Shown here: piece by piece, positions 47,113 through 60,283 of the stretch
Position numbering within the stretch: the first letter of the stretch is position 1
Layout: the number at the start of each line of letters is the position of its first letter
From: Mangifera indica
Taxonomy: Eukaryota > Streptophyta > Magnoliopsida > Sapindales > Anacardiaceae
Direction of reading: 5' to 3'
Assembly: GCF_011075055.1 (NCBI RefSeq)
Contig: NC_058140.1
Coordinates: 17,733,945 to 17,797,944, forward strand
Length of the DNA: 64,000 nucleotides
Made by a program: the position numbers and the translations under genes
Notes under the pieces: model-generated
The model's input: only the letters and a program-made list of their open reading frames with translations
What the model was told of the DNA's origin: nothing
Databases searched by the model: none

Positions 47113-49474
47113 TTCGTTGATGGAATTTGAGAATGAAAAAATTTTAGGGTTTAACTATGGTTGTAGCTTCTACTTTCTCCTCTACTTCCAGGAAGTAATT
47201 AATCAATTATATCTGCAAGAGGTAAGTAGCTCGGGTTTTTGAGTAATGACAGCTATACCCCCTTATCACATGGTTTAATTTTAGTCAGGACCCACTCTTT
47301 TAAAAAAAGTTTTAAAACCCTTGTATTAATAAAATAGGGCTAATTTCAGATTTTTTTTTCCCTTAATTGATGCTAAATGAAAATTTTGTTATTTTATAGA
47401 TATATAATTTTTAAACCAATAAAATTAAATGCATTAATTAATAAATTGTTTATCCAAACTCAATCGACTTTATTTGAAAATTAGTCAGCAATTGGACCAT
47501 ACTCAAATTAATCTAATGATTGATATATAACTTAATATTATTTATCTGTTCATATCTAGACCACTCTAATCTAATAGGTAAAGAGAGTTTTAATAATAAC
47601 TCAAATTGGATTTGACGTCTACTTTCAATCCGATGAATCAATACAAATTCAAAAAAAATCTTTATATGAAAAAATATCGTTTTAACTAGGGTCGAAAACA
47701 AGTTAAGTTAAGCATAAATAAAGCTCGATTTATTTTCAACTGAGCTCAATTTAGATTTAATTCAAGCTCGCCGAACTCGTTCAATCACATGTTTGTATTC
47801 GACTCACTTGATAATTTTATTATTTGTGTTCGGCTCATACTTATTTTGAACTCGTATTTCAAACTTGTTTTATAGAGAGATAAACAGTAAATTCAAAAAA
47901 AATCATTTTAAAGAAATTAAAATGGAATAAATTAAGCTAAATAGGTGGAACTTGTGGACTAAAATAATAAAAACATAGGATAATAGTTGTAGATTAGAGG
48001 GTAAGTCATGAGTGAAGCGTGCTTTGAGTTGAAGAACATCCATACACAAGTCTCAAGCACAAGTCTAAACTAAACCCACCTAGAATTTTGCTTCTAGTTG
48101 AAGAAGATGATGATGATAATGAGATTGATAGTGAGAATCATTGAAGATACATCAGAAGAATGCCGAACAAATGAAGAGGAGTCTCATTGGCAGCAACTGC
48201 AAAACATAGAGCGAACAGGAGCTTGTTGTCTACCCAGTGAGCTTATCGTCTCGTTGTCGATCAACTTTTTGCTTCGTCATCATCGATTGTTTTGTCTTTC
48301 TAGTGAACAAATGAATGTTTGATGCAATAGAGGTGGAAATGTCTTTAAGGCTGGAAGGAAAGAAAGCATAATGCAGAATGTGAGAAGCCAAAAACGCATA
48401 AAAGGCTAGAACTAGAAGGAAAATGAAATATATTTAAGTAACGCTGGAAAAGGCATCGTTTGTTAAGGGTTCAAGTGAACTGAGCAAAACTCTAGTTCAA
48501 TTTCATTTCTGGTTCTACTTCTTAGCTCGTACTTGAGTTCATATTCGTTGTCTCGAAATCATGTTTAAACTCGTTCGAACTAAACTCGTTTTAAACTTGA
48601 ACAAACTCACTTCAAATCCAACCTTAATTTCGACAAACCTTAGTGAAAAATTCTCGTAAAGCTTATTCAAGTTTATCATCGTCGATTCAAGGATATGTAT
48701 AAATGGTAGTGGGATTCAGGTTACTTGGGGTTACAGATCACAACAAATGTTTCAAATCCATATTCTGAAATCCTAATGCACCAATAAGTGAAGGCAATTA
48801 CGAAGTATGCTTTGCCCTTTTTAGCTTCTCGTAATCCTACCCAAGTGCAATTAGATTTGACAAACGGACAACCCAAATTAGGCTTGACCCGGGTTTAAAC
48901 AGATACAGATGAAACACAAATCGATAAATATGGATGAAAATAATTATGGAGACTCGTACCGATCCCACAATTACAGGTAACTCCCTTAAATAAATGGCTA
49001 GCTGTGTTTAAGGTTCAAGGACAACTTTGCGAGGGGGCAGCTATCATGCGTGGTAGCCAGATGCAGGTGGCTCACCGGTTTCCTGAGGTATCAAATCAAA
49101 ACAAATCATAAGAATAAATAAATATTCTATGTAATATTGATAGGTGTCTCCCATTAAGCACAATTTGCTTGCTAGGTTGTTCAAATCCTTAGGCCACAAC
49201 GTTGTATAAAAGTCAGTGTTTACACTGAGGATATGAAAAGAAGGATGATGGTATGTATGACTGCTATTATGAGTGAAACGCAAATGAAACTGGCAAATTC
49301 AAAATCTGCCCAATAAATTCCTGAAGTTAACTGATTTCATAAACTGCTTTCAACAAACAACTCAGTGTTTTAACATGGGCGACATTAGACAAAAACAAAA
49401 ACAGAACTAAACAAAATGCCATACCGGCTTAAGTTGCATTAGGATCAGAAAAGAACAAAAACACAAAGTGAAAT
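47113..49474. other. Spacer between CLPP2 and eL42
   Basis: No supported gene. The stretch at about 47690-48640 is rich in AACTCG/GAGCTC words and has weakly similar inverted ends (TAGGGTCGAAAAC and the complement of AAGGTTGGATTTG), perhaps a decayed cousin of the TAGGG-type elements. The flanking 8-mers match poorly. The open frame at 48098-48322 is low-complexity. Confidence 0.5.
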
Positions 49475-50853
<1,379 letters not shown>

Positions 50854-50902
50854 GGTCGAAAACACTCAAGGAAAAATGAGAGCCCTGTTCTGCTTCGAAA
50901 CC

Positions 50903-50920
50903 CCTGGGGTGAACCAGGGG
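50903..50920 (-). other. Small 5'UTR hairpin of eL42
   Basis: CCTGG and CCAGG with flanking bases can pair around a GGTGAA loop, about 50 bp upstream of the eL42 ATG. A role in translation is only speculation. Confidence 0.35.
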
Positions 50921-50941
50921 CTAGCCAAAAAATGATTGACA

Positions 50942-51054
50942 ATTTATAGCGATGACATTAGGGTTAGGGTTATTACACGGTGTCGTTTGGATAACCGGAC
51001 TGAGAATTTTGGACGCAATAGGCCTGATGTTTAATTGGAAGGGCCTGGCCCAAT
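50942..51054 (-). promoter_or_regulatory. eL42 promoter: TATA, telo-box and site II
   Basis: On the minus strand a TATAAATT lies at about 50942-50949, some 90 bp before the ATG. Upstream are a telo-box-like AACCCTAACCCTAA (50958-50971) and a site II element ATTGGGCCA (51046-51054). This pair is known from plant ribosomal-protein promoters, where telo-boxes act together with TCP-bound site II elements in dividing cells. Confidence 0.7.
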
Positions 51055-52009
51055 CCTTCTTAACTCCGTTGAGAAATAATATATTCTGATAAATTAAAAT
51101 GACAATTAGAGTTAGTTTAAATTATATTTGGCCTAAAATAATTAAGGTTGTATATTAATATATTCAAACTTTTCTTTAATATTTTTCCAAAGTATCACGT
51201 TTTAGAATAATATTAAAATGAATTTTTATTTTGACTCTTGATATATTTATTTTATTGGGATTATTTATTTATGAATTTTAGTATGGCAATTTCATTTCAT
51301 TTTATTGTTTGCAATAATGTAAAAATGAATTTTATGATAAATTTATTTTATTGGAATTATTTATTTTTCTTATATTATTTTATGTCTCTTCATCATAGAA
51401 TTATTAGTGTAAATATTTTTAGTATAATTGTTTTTCTTATGTTTCAATTATATAATGGTTGTCCAAAGTATTTTATAGTTTGAAAGCAAGTTGGATTTTA
51501 TACAGTTTTGAAGCAAATTGGATTTGAATTTTCTACAAAGTGGATTCCATTGGATCGGACTTTAAATTTGACTTTGACTTTGACTTGACTATATTAAAAA
51601 TTAAATAATATTATTCGTATAATTTTTATATATAATTTTATACATGAATAATGATATATTATATATAATTAAATAATTAAAAATTAAAGATAAATTAATA
51701 TCTAATTATATAATAATATATTATTATTTATACATAAAAATTATATAAATATTTTTATAGTTAAAAATTATAAAATCCAATATAGACTTGGATGGGGTTG
51801 GAGTTAGTCTAAATATGATTAGTCTTGATACGGTGAAACACTTGAAATTTTCCTCTATGGTATTCCAAGGAATTACCAAGAAATTCCCATGTATATTCAG
51901 TTTCTCATTTTGCCTCCCGATAGTTTATAAAATTATCACTTATCTCTCTTGAACTATTGTTTATTTCAAAGGAGTAATATTACATATACAAATAAATTTT
52001 ACAAACTCA
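50972..52009. other. AT-rich spacer upstream of eL42
   Basis: Apart from the promoter words listed, I see only AT-rich sequence. The open frame at 51238-51483 is low-complexity and rejected. From about 51969 an AT-rich repeat begins that is interrupted by the next element. Confidence 0.5.
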
Positions 52010-52018
52010 TTTATATAA

Positions 52019-52890
52019 GGCCAAACGACAATTTCCAACCCAAGGTATGTTGCAATCTCAAGTTTTCACTATTTAACTATGGAAATATCAAACACCCACT
52101 CATGAGCAGTTAAAATTAATAGTGGTAAGGGTAAAATCGTCATTTTTTCTATAATATTAAAAATAAACTAAAATAGAATCTACTTTTGCCCCCCTAAACT
52201 TTAAAAACTAAAATTTTTCCCCAGCCTAAGTTTTAAATAATGACAGTTTCATCCTAGGGTTTCATTTTGAAATCGATGGCGACATCTTCGACTTCATTGC
52301 CGACGGCCTCTCCCTCCCAAAGCATCCTCTCCTTTCGGCGATCTCTTTCCTCCCATTTGGACGCTCGATTGACGTCAGAGAAGATGTGGAAGATGAAGTT
52401 TTTCGTCTTTCCAGTCGTCGTCGTCTAGGAAGACGATCGTCTTCTCAGACGAAGACGAGACGACTCGTCGTTTTCATCTGGGAAGACGAGACGACGAAGA
52501 CGAGATCGATCGATCTCCTCTTCGTCATTTGAAAAGACGATTTCTCTTCCCAGATGATATCTCTCTAGTTCGGATGGGTTGGGGTGGAGTTGAGAGGGGT
52601 CGTCGGTGGAAGAGAAACTGTCGGGAGGGAGAGATGGCCGGCGATGGCGCCGGAGAAAGTGAAAGGGTTTGGAAACTAAACCCTAGGTGGGCAAATGCGA
52701 TCTTTTCAAACTTAGCTTAGGGAAAAAATGTTAGTTTTTAAACTTTTAGGGGGGGAAATGAGGTTAAATTTTCAAGGGTTAGGGTTTCGTTAAATTTAAC
52801 CGGTCATGGGTGGGTGTTTGGTATTTTCATAGTTAAAGGGTGGAAACTTGAGATTGCAGCATACCTTGGGTGGGAAATAGTCGTTTGGCA
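52019..52890. mobile_element. MULE-like inverted-repeat element, subfamily B copy 1
   Basis: This 872-bp element starts GGCCAAACGAC and its right end reads GTCGTTTGGCA. It is flanked by an exact 9-bp duplication TTTATATAA (52010-52018 and 52891-52899). Subterminal words such as ACTATGGAAA and CATGGGTGGGTGTTTGGT match the copy at 53957. The core is rich in GAAGACGA words. It sits inside an AT-rich repeat, fragments of which flank both sides. No transposase is encoded. Confidence 0.85.
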
Positions 52891-53956
52891 TTTATATAAA
52901 CTATGGTGATAGTATCTGAATGAATGATTTTAAGTGAAAAAAAAAATAATTACATTACGTAATCATAAGATGTTATCTTAGTTTATACAAATAAATTATA
53001 CACATAGTTTTATTCTATTTTAAAAAGTAATATTATATATACAAATAAATTGTACAAACTCACATATCCAAACTAAAATAATAGCATATGATTTGATAAT
53101 TTTAAAATGAAAAAAAAATTATCACATCACAAGGGTGAATGAGTAATTTCAACAAAAGCTTAAGCTTCTTTAATTGTAACACTAACAGCAAATGATACAT
53201 GTTATATTCTCAAATATAAGGTATAGACGTGAATCTGATATTGAAAAGTATGAATTTCTATTGTGAAGTTGAGATAATACTGGATTTTCAATTTTAATAA
53301 TTAGCTTTAAAAATGTGATTATCTCAAGGTTCATATTATTTAGTATCAAAGTTAATAACACATATTTTAATTGCAATCATGTGATACGGGTGATAAGGTC
53401 GACATTGCAATATTCGTCTAGAACTAGTGCATAGCCAACTTGTATGGGTGCGTAGACTGAGGAGTGTAGTGATATGTTAGAATCTTTGAGATATGATTCT
53501 TCCAATATTTGTATCATTAAGGGTTTAATTTTTAACTATTTTTAATGCATATGATTAGTAAATGAGACTTTAAGAGAGGGTTCATCCTAAATTAATTGAA
53601 ATAACCTTGATAGAATTCACTTCGCTCTCTGTTATAAAATTAAATATAAAATTTGTTTATTATAAATATTTAAAGATATAAACAAGTGTAATTAATCAAA
53701 TTAATTATTTTTTAGCCATATAAAATTAACCTACATGGTCGAAACATTGCAAACAGATGAAAATGCATCGTATATAAATCAAATTCTGTCCATGTATGAC
53801 ATTTTCAAAAGGGAAAAAATATTTTTTCGCCCAAGTTTTAGTTTAATTTAAAAAATACACCTATAATAATAGATAAATACAAATATCTACTCATAAGCTA
53901 ACTTATATTAAAATTTTCTATTAAAGAGAAAGATAAAATTTTTTTTTTTTTTTTAA

Positions 53957-54870
53957 GGCCAAACGACTATTTCCCACCCAAGGTTTAGCGTTTTCTCAAA
54001 TGTCCCCCCTTTAACTATGGAAACACCAAACACCTACCCATGGCCGGTTAGATTTAACCAAACCCTAAAGCATTAAAAATTTTATCTCTTTTTACCCCCC
54101 TAAACTTTAAAAACTAAATTTTTCCCCCAGTCTAAGTTTTAAAAAATCGCAGTTTCACCCTATGGTTTGGTTTTGAAATCTCCAGCGACCGTTCCGGCTC
54201 CGTTGTCGACGGTCTCTCCCTCCCGAAGTAGCCTCTCCTTCCGGTGAATACTTTCCTCCCATTTGGAGGCTCCATCGGCGTCGAAAACGGGAAGAGAGAC
54301 GAAGAACTTCGTCGGGGAAGACGAAGTTCTTCGTCTCCCCAGACGAAGACGAAGTCGTGTCGTCTTCGTCTGGGAAGACGATCGTCTTCCCAGTGGGAGG
54401 ACGATCGTCTTCCCAGACGAAGACGACGGCTTCGTCTTCGTCTGGGGAGACGAAGAACTTCGTCTTCCCCGACGAAGTTCTTCGTCTCTCTTCCAGTTTC
54501 CGACGTCGATGGAGCCTCCAAATGGGAGAAAAGTATTCGCCGGAAGGAGAGGCTGCTTCAGGAGGGAGAGACCGTCGGCAACGAAGCTGGAACGGTCGTC
54601 GGAGATTTCAAAACCAAACCCTAGGGTGAAACTGTAATTTTTTAAAACTTAGTCTGGGAGAAAATTTTAGTTTTTAAAGTTTAGGGGGGTAAAATTAGAT
54701 TTTATTTTAGTTTATTTTTAATATTATAGCAAAAATAACGATTTTACCCCTACAACCGTTAGGGTTTGGTTAAATCTAACCGGTCATGGGTGGGTATTTG
54801 GTGTTTCCATAGTTAAAAGGGGGACATTTGAGAAAACGCTAAACCTTGGGTGGGAAATAGTCGTTTGGCC
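53957..54870. mobile_element. MULE-like foldback element, subfamily B copy 2
   Basis: This 914-bp element has ends GGCCAAACGACTATTTCCCA and its near-exact complement, flanked by the 9-bp duplication TTTTTTTAA (53948-53956 and 54871-54879; low complexity, so weaker evidence). Almost the whole element is an inverted repeat centred near 54394. For this reason both strands give nearly the same low-complexity reading frame (54132-54521 minus and 54263-54637 plus, both starting MEAPS). The core consists of GAAGACGA and CGTCTTC words. These open frames are by-products of the palindrome, not genes. Confidence 0.9.
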
Positions 54871-54879
54871 TTTTTTTAA

Positions 54880-55896
54880 ACCCTACAAATTTATAACATT
54901 CTCTGTCTTTAGTTTGAAAAACTAATATTCCTCTTAAAATTAATTTTCAAAAGTGATATTTTCTCTCACTCAAAATTTTTGACAAAAGATAAGTGCTCTC
55001 TCCCTCTCAACAATGACTCTCCCTCCGATGTTTTCTCTATGTTTGAATCTCTCTTTCTCTCATTAGATTCAAATAATTCAGACAAAACTCTTCATCTAAA
55101 CGATAAAAACATCGTTTAATGAATCGTTATAGTATAGACTATGACAACGCATCCAAACCAAGGGTAGACGTCGAAGACGATGAACCCTTGGTCTGAAAGT
55201 AGTGTCATCATCCAGACGTTGATGATTATCTAACAGGAGGGAAAGGGCTTTGGATGGACAGAAAGAACCAGAGGGAGAGAGCGATCATCTTTTGTTGGGA
55301 AATTTGAATGGGAGGGGATGTCATTTTTTAAAATTAATCCTAAGAATTTTCCAAACTAAGAATGGAGTAATGTTATAAATTTTTAGGGTTTAGAGAAAAA
55401 ATTTAATAAAAATTAACTTATAGATAAGTATTTAGATTTTTCAACTATCACAAATATACTTTTAAAATTACACTAAAATTTAGATAAAAAATAATCTTTC
55501 GTCTTTTTCAAGATTTGTAGATATGACATTCAACCATTTGCATGGTACAATAATAGAAGTAAAGAAAATTTAAACAGGGTTTTAAAGTGAAACATAATTC
55601 TATATTTATTTTCATAAAAATAAAGTAAATAACACATTTTAATTAAAATCTTTTATTTTTTCATTCAAGATTAAAATATGACATGGTGTATAATAATATG
55701 GCCATCACGATGATTAAACTTCTTTTGAGGCACGCCTCCCCTCCTATAATATCACGTGAGAATCAAGTCAACAAGCCGTTGAAAACCCGAACAAACTTCT
55801 AGAAGAAACACTGTACCTAACCTACACTCCCGCTCATTTTAGTAAAAACCTTATGTTTTTGCTAAAATGCGCATCCATCCATGGCGTACGCAAACA
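54880..55896. other. Spacer downstream of the At5g23160-like gene
   Basis: No gene is seen. It is AT-rich with some pyrimidine-rich stretches and includes the likely 3'UTR of the neighbouring gene. Confidence 0.5.
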
Positions 55897-56638
55897 TCAT
55901 GTTGAAATAGCCCTGTGATCTCTTTCCAGAAAACCCTCGAAAACCACTCTCTTCTTATACTCTTCAGAATCCAAATCAACATCACCTGAGCCACTGCTTG
56001 TTTTACTTTCACTTTTGTAACGAGAGATGAAGAAAAGCCATGCAGACGTACACAAAATGGCACACAATCGGCCCCAAATCAATGTTATTATCAGAATCAC
56101 TATGATAATCGATATACCCATCAAGGGATCCCTTTTTTTAACTTTCACATTGTTGTTTTGCTGTATCTTTTTGTGTTTGATCCGAGAATCTGATGGTGGA
56201 TTCGGAGACAGCAGCAAAGAATCTCGAGGAGACCCGGGTTGACTCCACGTTCCAGTTCTTCTTTCCTCTCTTCTCCGCAGAATCGACACTGTCTTTTGAA
56301 AATTTTCTTCGACTGATTTCTGATTCTCAGTAACGGTGCGATTTTCTTCGAGTTCCTCCGCTCTTGCCTGAAATCAAAAAACAGATGAAATTTAATTCCA
56401 GGTCAAAATAGACAAGTATTGAATTTGATTGATTATAATTATGAATATTGAATACCACTTCAACTCTTTGTTTTGGAGTTGTAGGAGTTTCTTCAAAAGG
56501 CTTCGTATTGACGATCGAATTCTGACGTTTCTTGACCAAGAGCTTGCGCGGAACCCATTTCGACTTCTTGGTTTTTGGTTTATGAAGTTCTTCATTAGAC
56601 TGAGCTGTAGGAACTGTTTTGGTATCAGACATTTTCAT
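55897..56638 (-). CDS. At5g23160-like predicted membrane protein
   Basis: Two exons (complement), 56456-56638 and 55897-56367, join RVEV to ARAEELEEN, giving 217 aa. The start is taken as the ATG of MKMSDTKT; the open frame extends upstream only through a TTG. The N-terminal half is Lys/Arg-rich (KKSKWVPRKLLVKKRQ) and low in order. One hydrophobic stretch of about 30 residues (MGISIIIVILIITLIWG, then RLCAILCTSAWLFF) near residues 145-175 predicts one or two membrane passes. The C-terminus RRVVFEGFLERDHR-like segment (here KKRVVFEGFLERDHR) is a recurrent end of the plant family labelled uncharacterized protein At5g23160. The function is unknown. Family assignment rests on that ending and on synteny. 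Confidence 0.65.
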
Positions 56639-58990
56639 GCAAAAGATTGACCCACAAAACAAACCAATATCTTTCCTGCAATTATAACTGTTAGATTGGA
56701 CAGCTTTCTCTGAATCTTCAACTTTCTCGGACGCCTCTAACCAATGAAAAAAAGGCAGTGTTTGATTTCATGAGCTTTCTTTTGGATTTCTATTGCAGAG
56801 ACAGATTACGAGGAGGCAACATGGAGGATGTGGAATAATGAGGAAGTGGTTGGCTACTTTAGGGTCACCATGGGCCACGTAATAATTTAATGGCCAAATG
56901 ATAAGCAATTCGATAATACAGAATCATTTTCTGTAGATAATTAATTAGTTGGGAATTTTGTCGATAAGTACGACTTTAGACTTTTCTAAATTCATAATTC
57001 TTACATGTTTACGTTATGTTCATGTTTTAAACTTTTATGTCAACTTTCATCACTGAGGGAGAATCACCATTTACTCCTTTAGTTTTCAGAAATTTTTTAA
57101 GGAATTTAAGGATTCTGGAAAGCAACATATACACCCAAATAATTGAGAGACGGTTAGCTCATCATACTCCTGTCCGATAATTTATTCTATTTCCATTTTA
57201 TAAAATAGAATACTTATTTGTGCAAGAGTCTTTAGAGAATGGTTATGATTTTAATTTAATGATAAATTAATATTAAATCATATGATTATATTATTTATAT
57301 ATCTATTTTTGTAATCGTAATTTTATTACACATAATAAGATAATGTAATTAATTTTGGCATTTTAAAAATTTATAGAAATAAAAAATCATAATATGGGTT
57401 ATCTTTATACTATTATTTTGAAATTCATAAATATTCATTTCTATTAAACTTGTAATTGACAAATTTGGCTGTTTTGCCCATCTACCGTTACAGCTTGACT
57501 AAAGGCGTTTGTGTTATTTCTAGAAGCCATAGGCACGTTTGGTTTTTCCAAACCATGGGCAGGAAACAGTGTTTATCTTCTGCCAATGAACTGCTAAGCT
57601 TCTAGTACATCCACTGTATCACACGTGCGTATAATAATTTAATAACATTTTGTTATGTGCATTTGTAGACATAAGTGTATATGAATATATATAGTATATT
57701 AAAAATTTAATTTTTTATATTATATATTATATCATAAAATATTTATTTAAAATAATAAAAAATTTTAATTAATATTATAAAAAATTACAAGCATCTCTTT
57801 AATTTAAAAATTTTCGTATATTTAACTATTATTTTATTTAAAAAAATATATAATATGTATCATACAATATATTTATTATATCATATTAATTTATATATTT
57901 TATAATACGTATTATTTTTATTTATAATATATCGTAAGATATATATTATATGTTATAAGATTATGATAATTATGTGTAATGCAATAAAGTAGAACAATAA
58001 ATATATAGGAGATTTGATTTCTAAGAATGGCATGCAAATTGAAATTAGAAACAAAAACGTTGTTGGATGCACAGGACTTGCCAACCTACAATATGCTTCT
58101 ATTAAAAATATAAACAAGAGTGACTTACATTGTCCCATCAAAGGTTTGCCTTTAAAACATTTTCCTACCTATTAAATGCAGAAAACACATTTTCTTACTT
58201 TAAACCTAACTCCGTTAACGAAAAAGAATTCCAATACAATTTTAAAAAGTTGAATTCTCGTATTATCTATAATTATTTCACTTTGTAAATTATTATATCA
58301 TCCCAAATAAACAAAATTTTAAAATACTCTTATGCAAATCAAATTTGTTATCAAAACCTTCTTCTTTTCTTTTCATTTTCATCCTCCTCTTCCTTGTAAA
58401 GGATTTTTGGTGAGTTTGGTTTTAGGTGGGTATGGTTGCAACGGTTAAAGTTTTCAAATTTGAAGTGTATGAACTAAAGTTTTCAAATTAATGATTTTTC
58501 ATCCCATTGATCCCATACAACCATCCTTCTTTGCACCAAAGAATCTTATTACCTTATTATGTTGCTCTCACCCATAACAGTTGCCACCTGCTCGAAGCCT
58601 CCCTGGATCTTGCTAGAAAGTCCTTCCCTTTGCTGGATCTTATGATGTCATGCATGAGCATCTTATCTCTACCAAATTTGTGTGTCCACTAGGTTTGGGC
58701 TTCAATTCACTTATTGTCATTGTCTCACTTCTCCTATCTCAAGTGCCACCAAATGATGGAAGCTCTTCAACTTCCAAAACCATAGTTGCTGAGCCTTTTT
58801 TTAAATAGGGGTGCTCTACAGATTTGCTCCTTTTGGGTTGTCACTCGCCTTCTCCATATTAATATTTTGTTAATTTTTAGTTGTACTGAAGATTAGGCTT
58901 TCTATTTGGTTTTGTGATGTACAGTTACAATGAGATGAGAAAGGTCTGATGATAATTGAGTATTCACATTTAATAATAATTTCTTATGAT
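56639..58990. other. AT-rich spacer with TATA-rich repeat block
   Basis: No gene. The block at about 57650-57960 is nearly pure AT with words such as ATATAATATGTATCATA and resembles 60970-61320, so both belong to one dispersed AT-rich repeat. Open frames at 57953-58141 and 58507-58692 are unsupported. Confidence 0.55.
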
Positions 58991-59515
58991 AAATTCTTAG
59001 GAGTGAAATTTGGAGAAGGAGGAATTCAGCTCCAATACCACATATCAAAGAAATTGTTGAATTTTTCTAATGTGTTAGAATCAAGACACATGTTACAATA
59101 ATTTATTGGACTAGCAAATCAAATAGGGAAATATGTCTCAAATTTGGCTAGGATAATAAACGGATTGACAAAGAAAGTAAGTTCAAAGGTACCATGGGAA
59201 TATACCAATAAAGATACTATGTAATCTAGATAAAAAACTTTTCTAAGCATTTAAAATATTTAACTCTACTAGAAGATATAGACTTTATGATTATAGAGAG
59301 TGATACTTTTGATTACTATTGAGGAGGAGTTTTTAAAGCTAAGAGAATTGACAATATTGAGTAAATAGTTCGATATGCTTTAGGAAAATTCTTGACTATA
59401 AAAATAAATTATCCTACTCATGAAAGGGCGGTTTTAGTGGCCAAAAAATATATTGACAGATTTTGATTATTTGTGATAAGTCAAAAGTTTACTTTAATGA
59501 CAGATTTGAAGTATT
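58991..59515 (+). pseudogene. Endogenous caulimovirid RT/RNase H remnant
   Basis: Translated in shifting frames, this stretch resembles the end of the reverse transcriptase and the start of RNase H of plant pararetroviruses: a FLGVKFG-like strand, a QFIGLANQIGKY-like thumb segment, a YYWGGVFKA-like strand with the first catalytic position altered, and a TDLK segment that ends RNase H similarity. It is broken by several stops and frameshifts and has no capsid, movement-protein or protease part. Sequence to about 59840 may continue it but is not recognisable. It is a dead fossil fragment. A Ty3-type retrotransposon is an alternative, but the phrasing fits caulimovirids better. Confidence 0.7.
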
Positions 59516-59989
59516 TAACTTTATTTATGAAACTTTATTTATGAAACTGTCTTTAAAAGATGACAAATTTGGTTTGTTGAATATAATATTAAGATTTAAT
59601 ATATTTCTAATTAATCTGATTTTGTGGCAAACTTTTTATCCAGACCCATATATGATAATGAATCAAAAGGGGACTGAAAGACATTTTTCTTGTTCTAAAT
59701 GCAAGTCTATGACCATTCAAGGAGAAATTGTCCAAACAAAAAAAATCCAGCAAAGCAAGATAACAGGACGAATCTCCGAATACTGTTATCAAACAAATGA
59801 TAACTACTTTACGAGAAAATACTATTTCTTTATAGGATAATAAAGTAGAAGATTCTCTTTCTAGAGTAAGCTTTGATCTACAAAAGATAATAGCTCTGGA
59901 ACGTGTTTTTACTATTATAATGTTTTTATTATTTAATTGGCTAAAATAGTCTTTTCATCACATCTACGATTAAATGTAATGGTTTACAC

Positions 59990-60275
59990 TAGAGTTTGAT
60001 TCAAATTAAACTTGTTTGAGTTTGAGTTTAAAAGTTAAAAATTTTTAAACTCGAATTTTAAAGGTGTTTGACTTATCAAACTGAGTCTACAAAAATCAGT
60101 ACAAATAAACTAAAACGATGTTGTTTTAATCAATATGTATAACAATAACATCGTTTTAATATCAAACTAAGTTCAAAACTCGATTTGAACTCAAATTCGA
60201 ACTTGAGTTTGACTTCTCTTAAATAAGTCAAACTCAAATACCTTTGAAATGAATTTGAACTCAAATCAAACACTA
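59990..60275. mobile_element. hAT-like MITE, diverged
   Basis: This 286-bp stretch has ends TAGAGTTTGATTC and the complement of TTGAACTCAAATCAAACACTA, flanked by similar 8-mers GTTTACAC and ATTTATAC (6 of 8). The centre carries the paired palindromes AAAACGATGTTGTTTT and AACATCGTTTT, the same design as the element in HUA2 intron 2. It appears to be an older, AT-richer relative of that family. Confidence 0.65.
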
Positions 60276-60283
60276 ATTTATAC

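Noticed and set aside
47690..48640. Possible 950-bp TAGGG-type inverted-repeat transposon
   Set aside because: Inverted ends are weak and the flanking 8-mers match at only about five of eight positions.
54132..54637. Overlapping 120-130 codon open frames on both strands, starting MEAPS
   Set aside because: They are the same low-complexity GAAGACGA repeat read from the two arms of a foldback transposon, so not genes.
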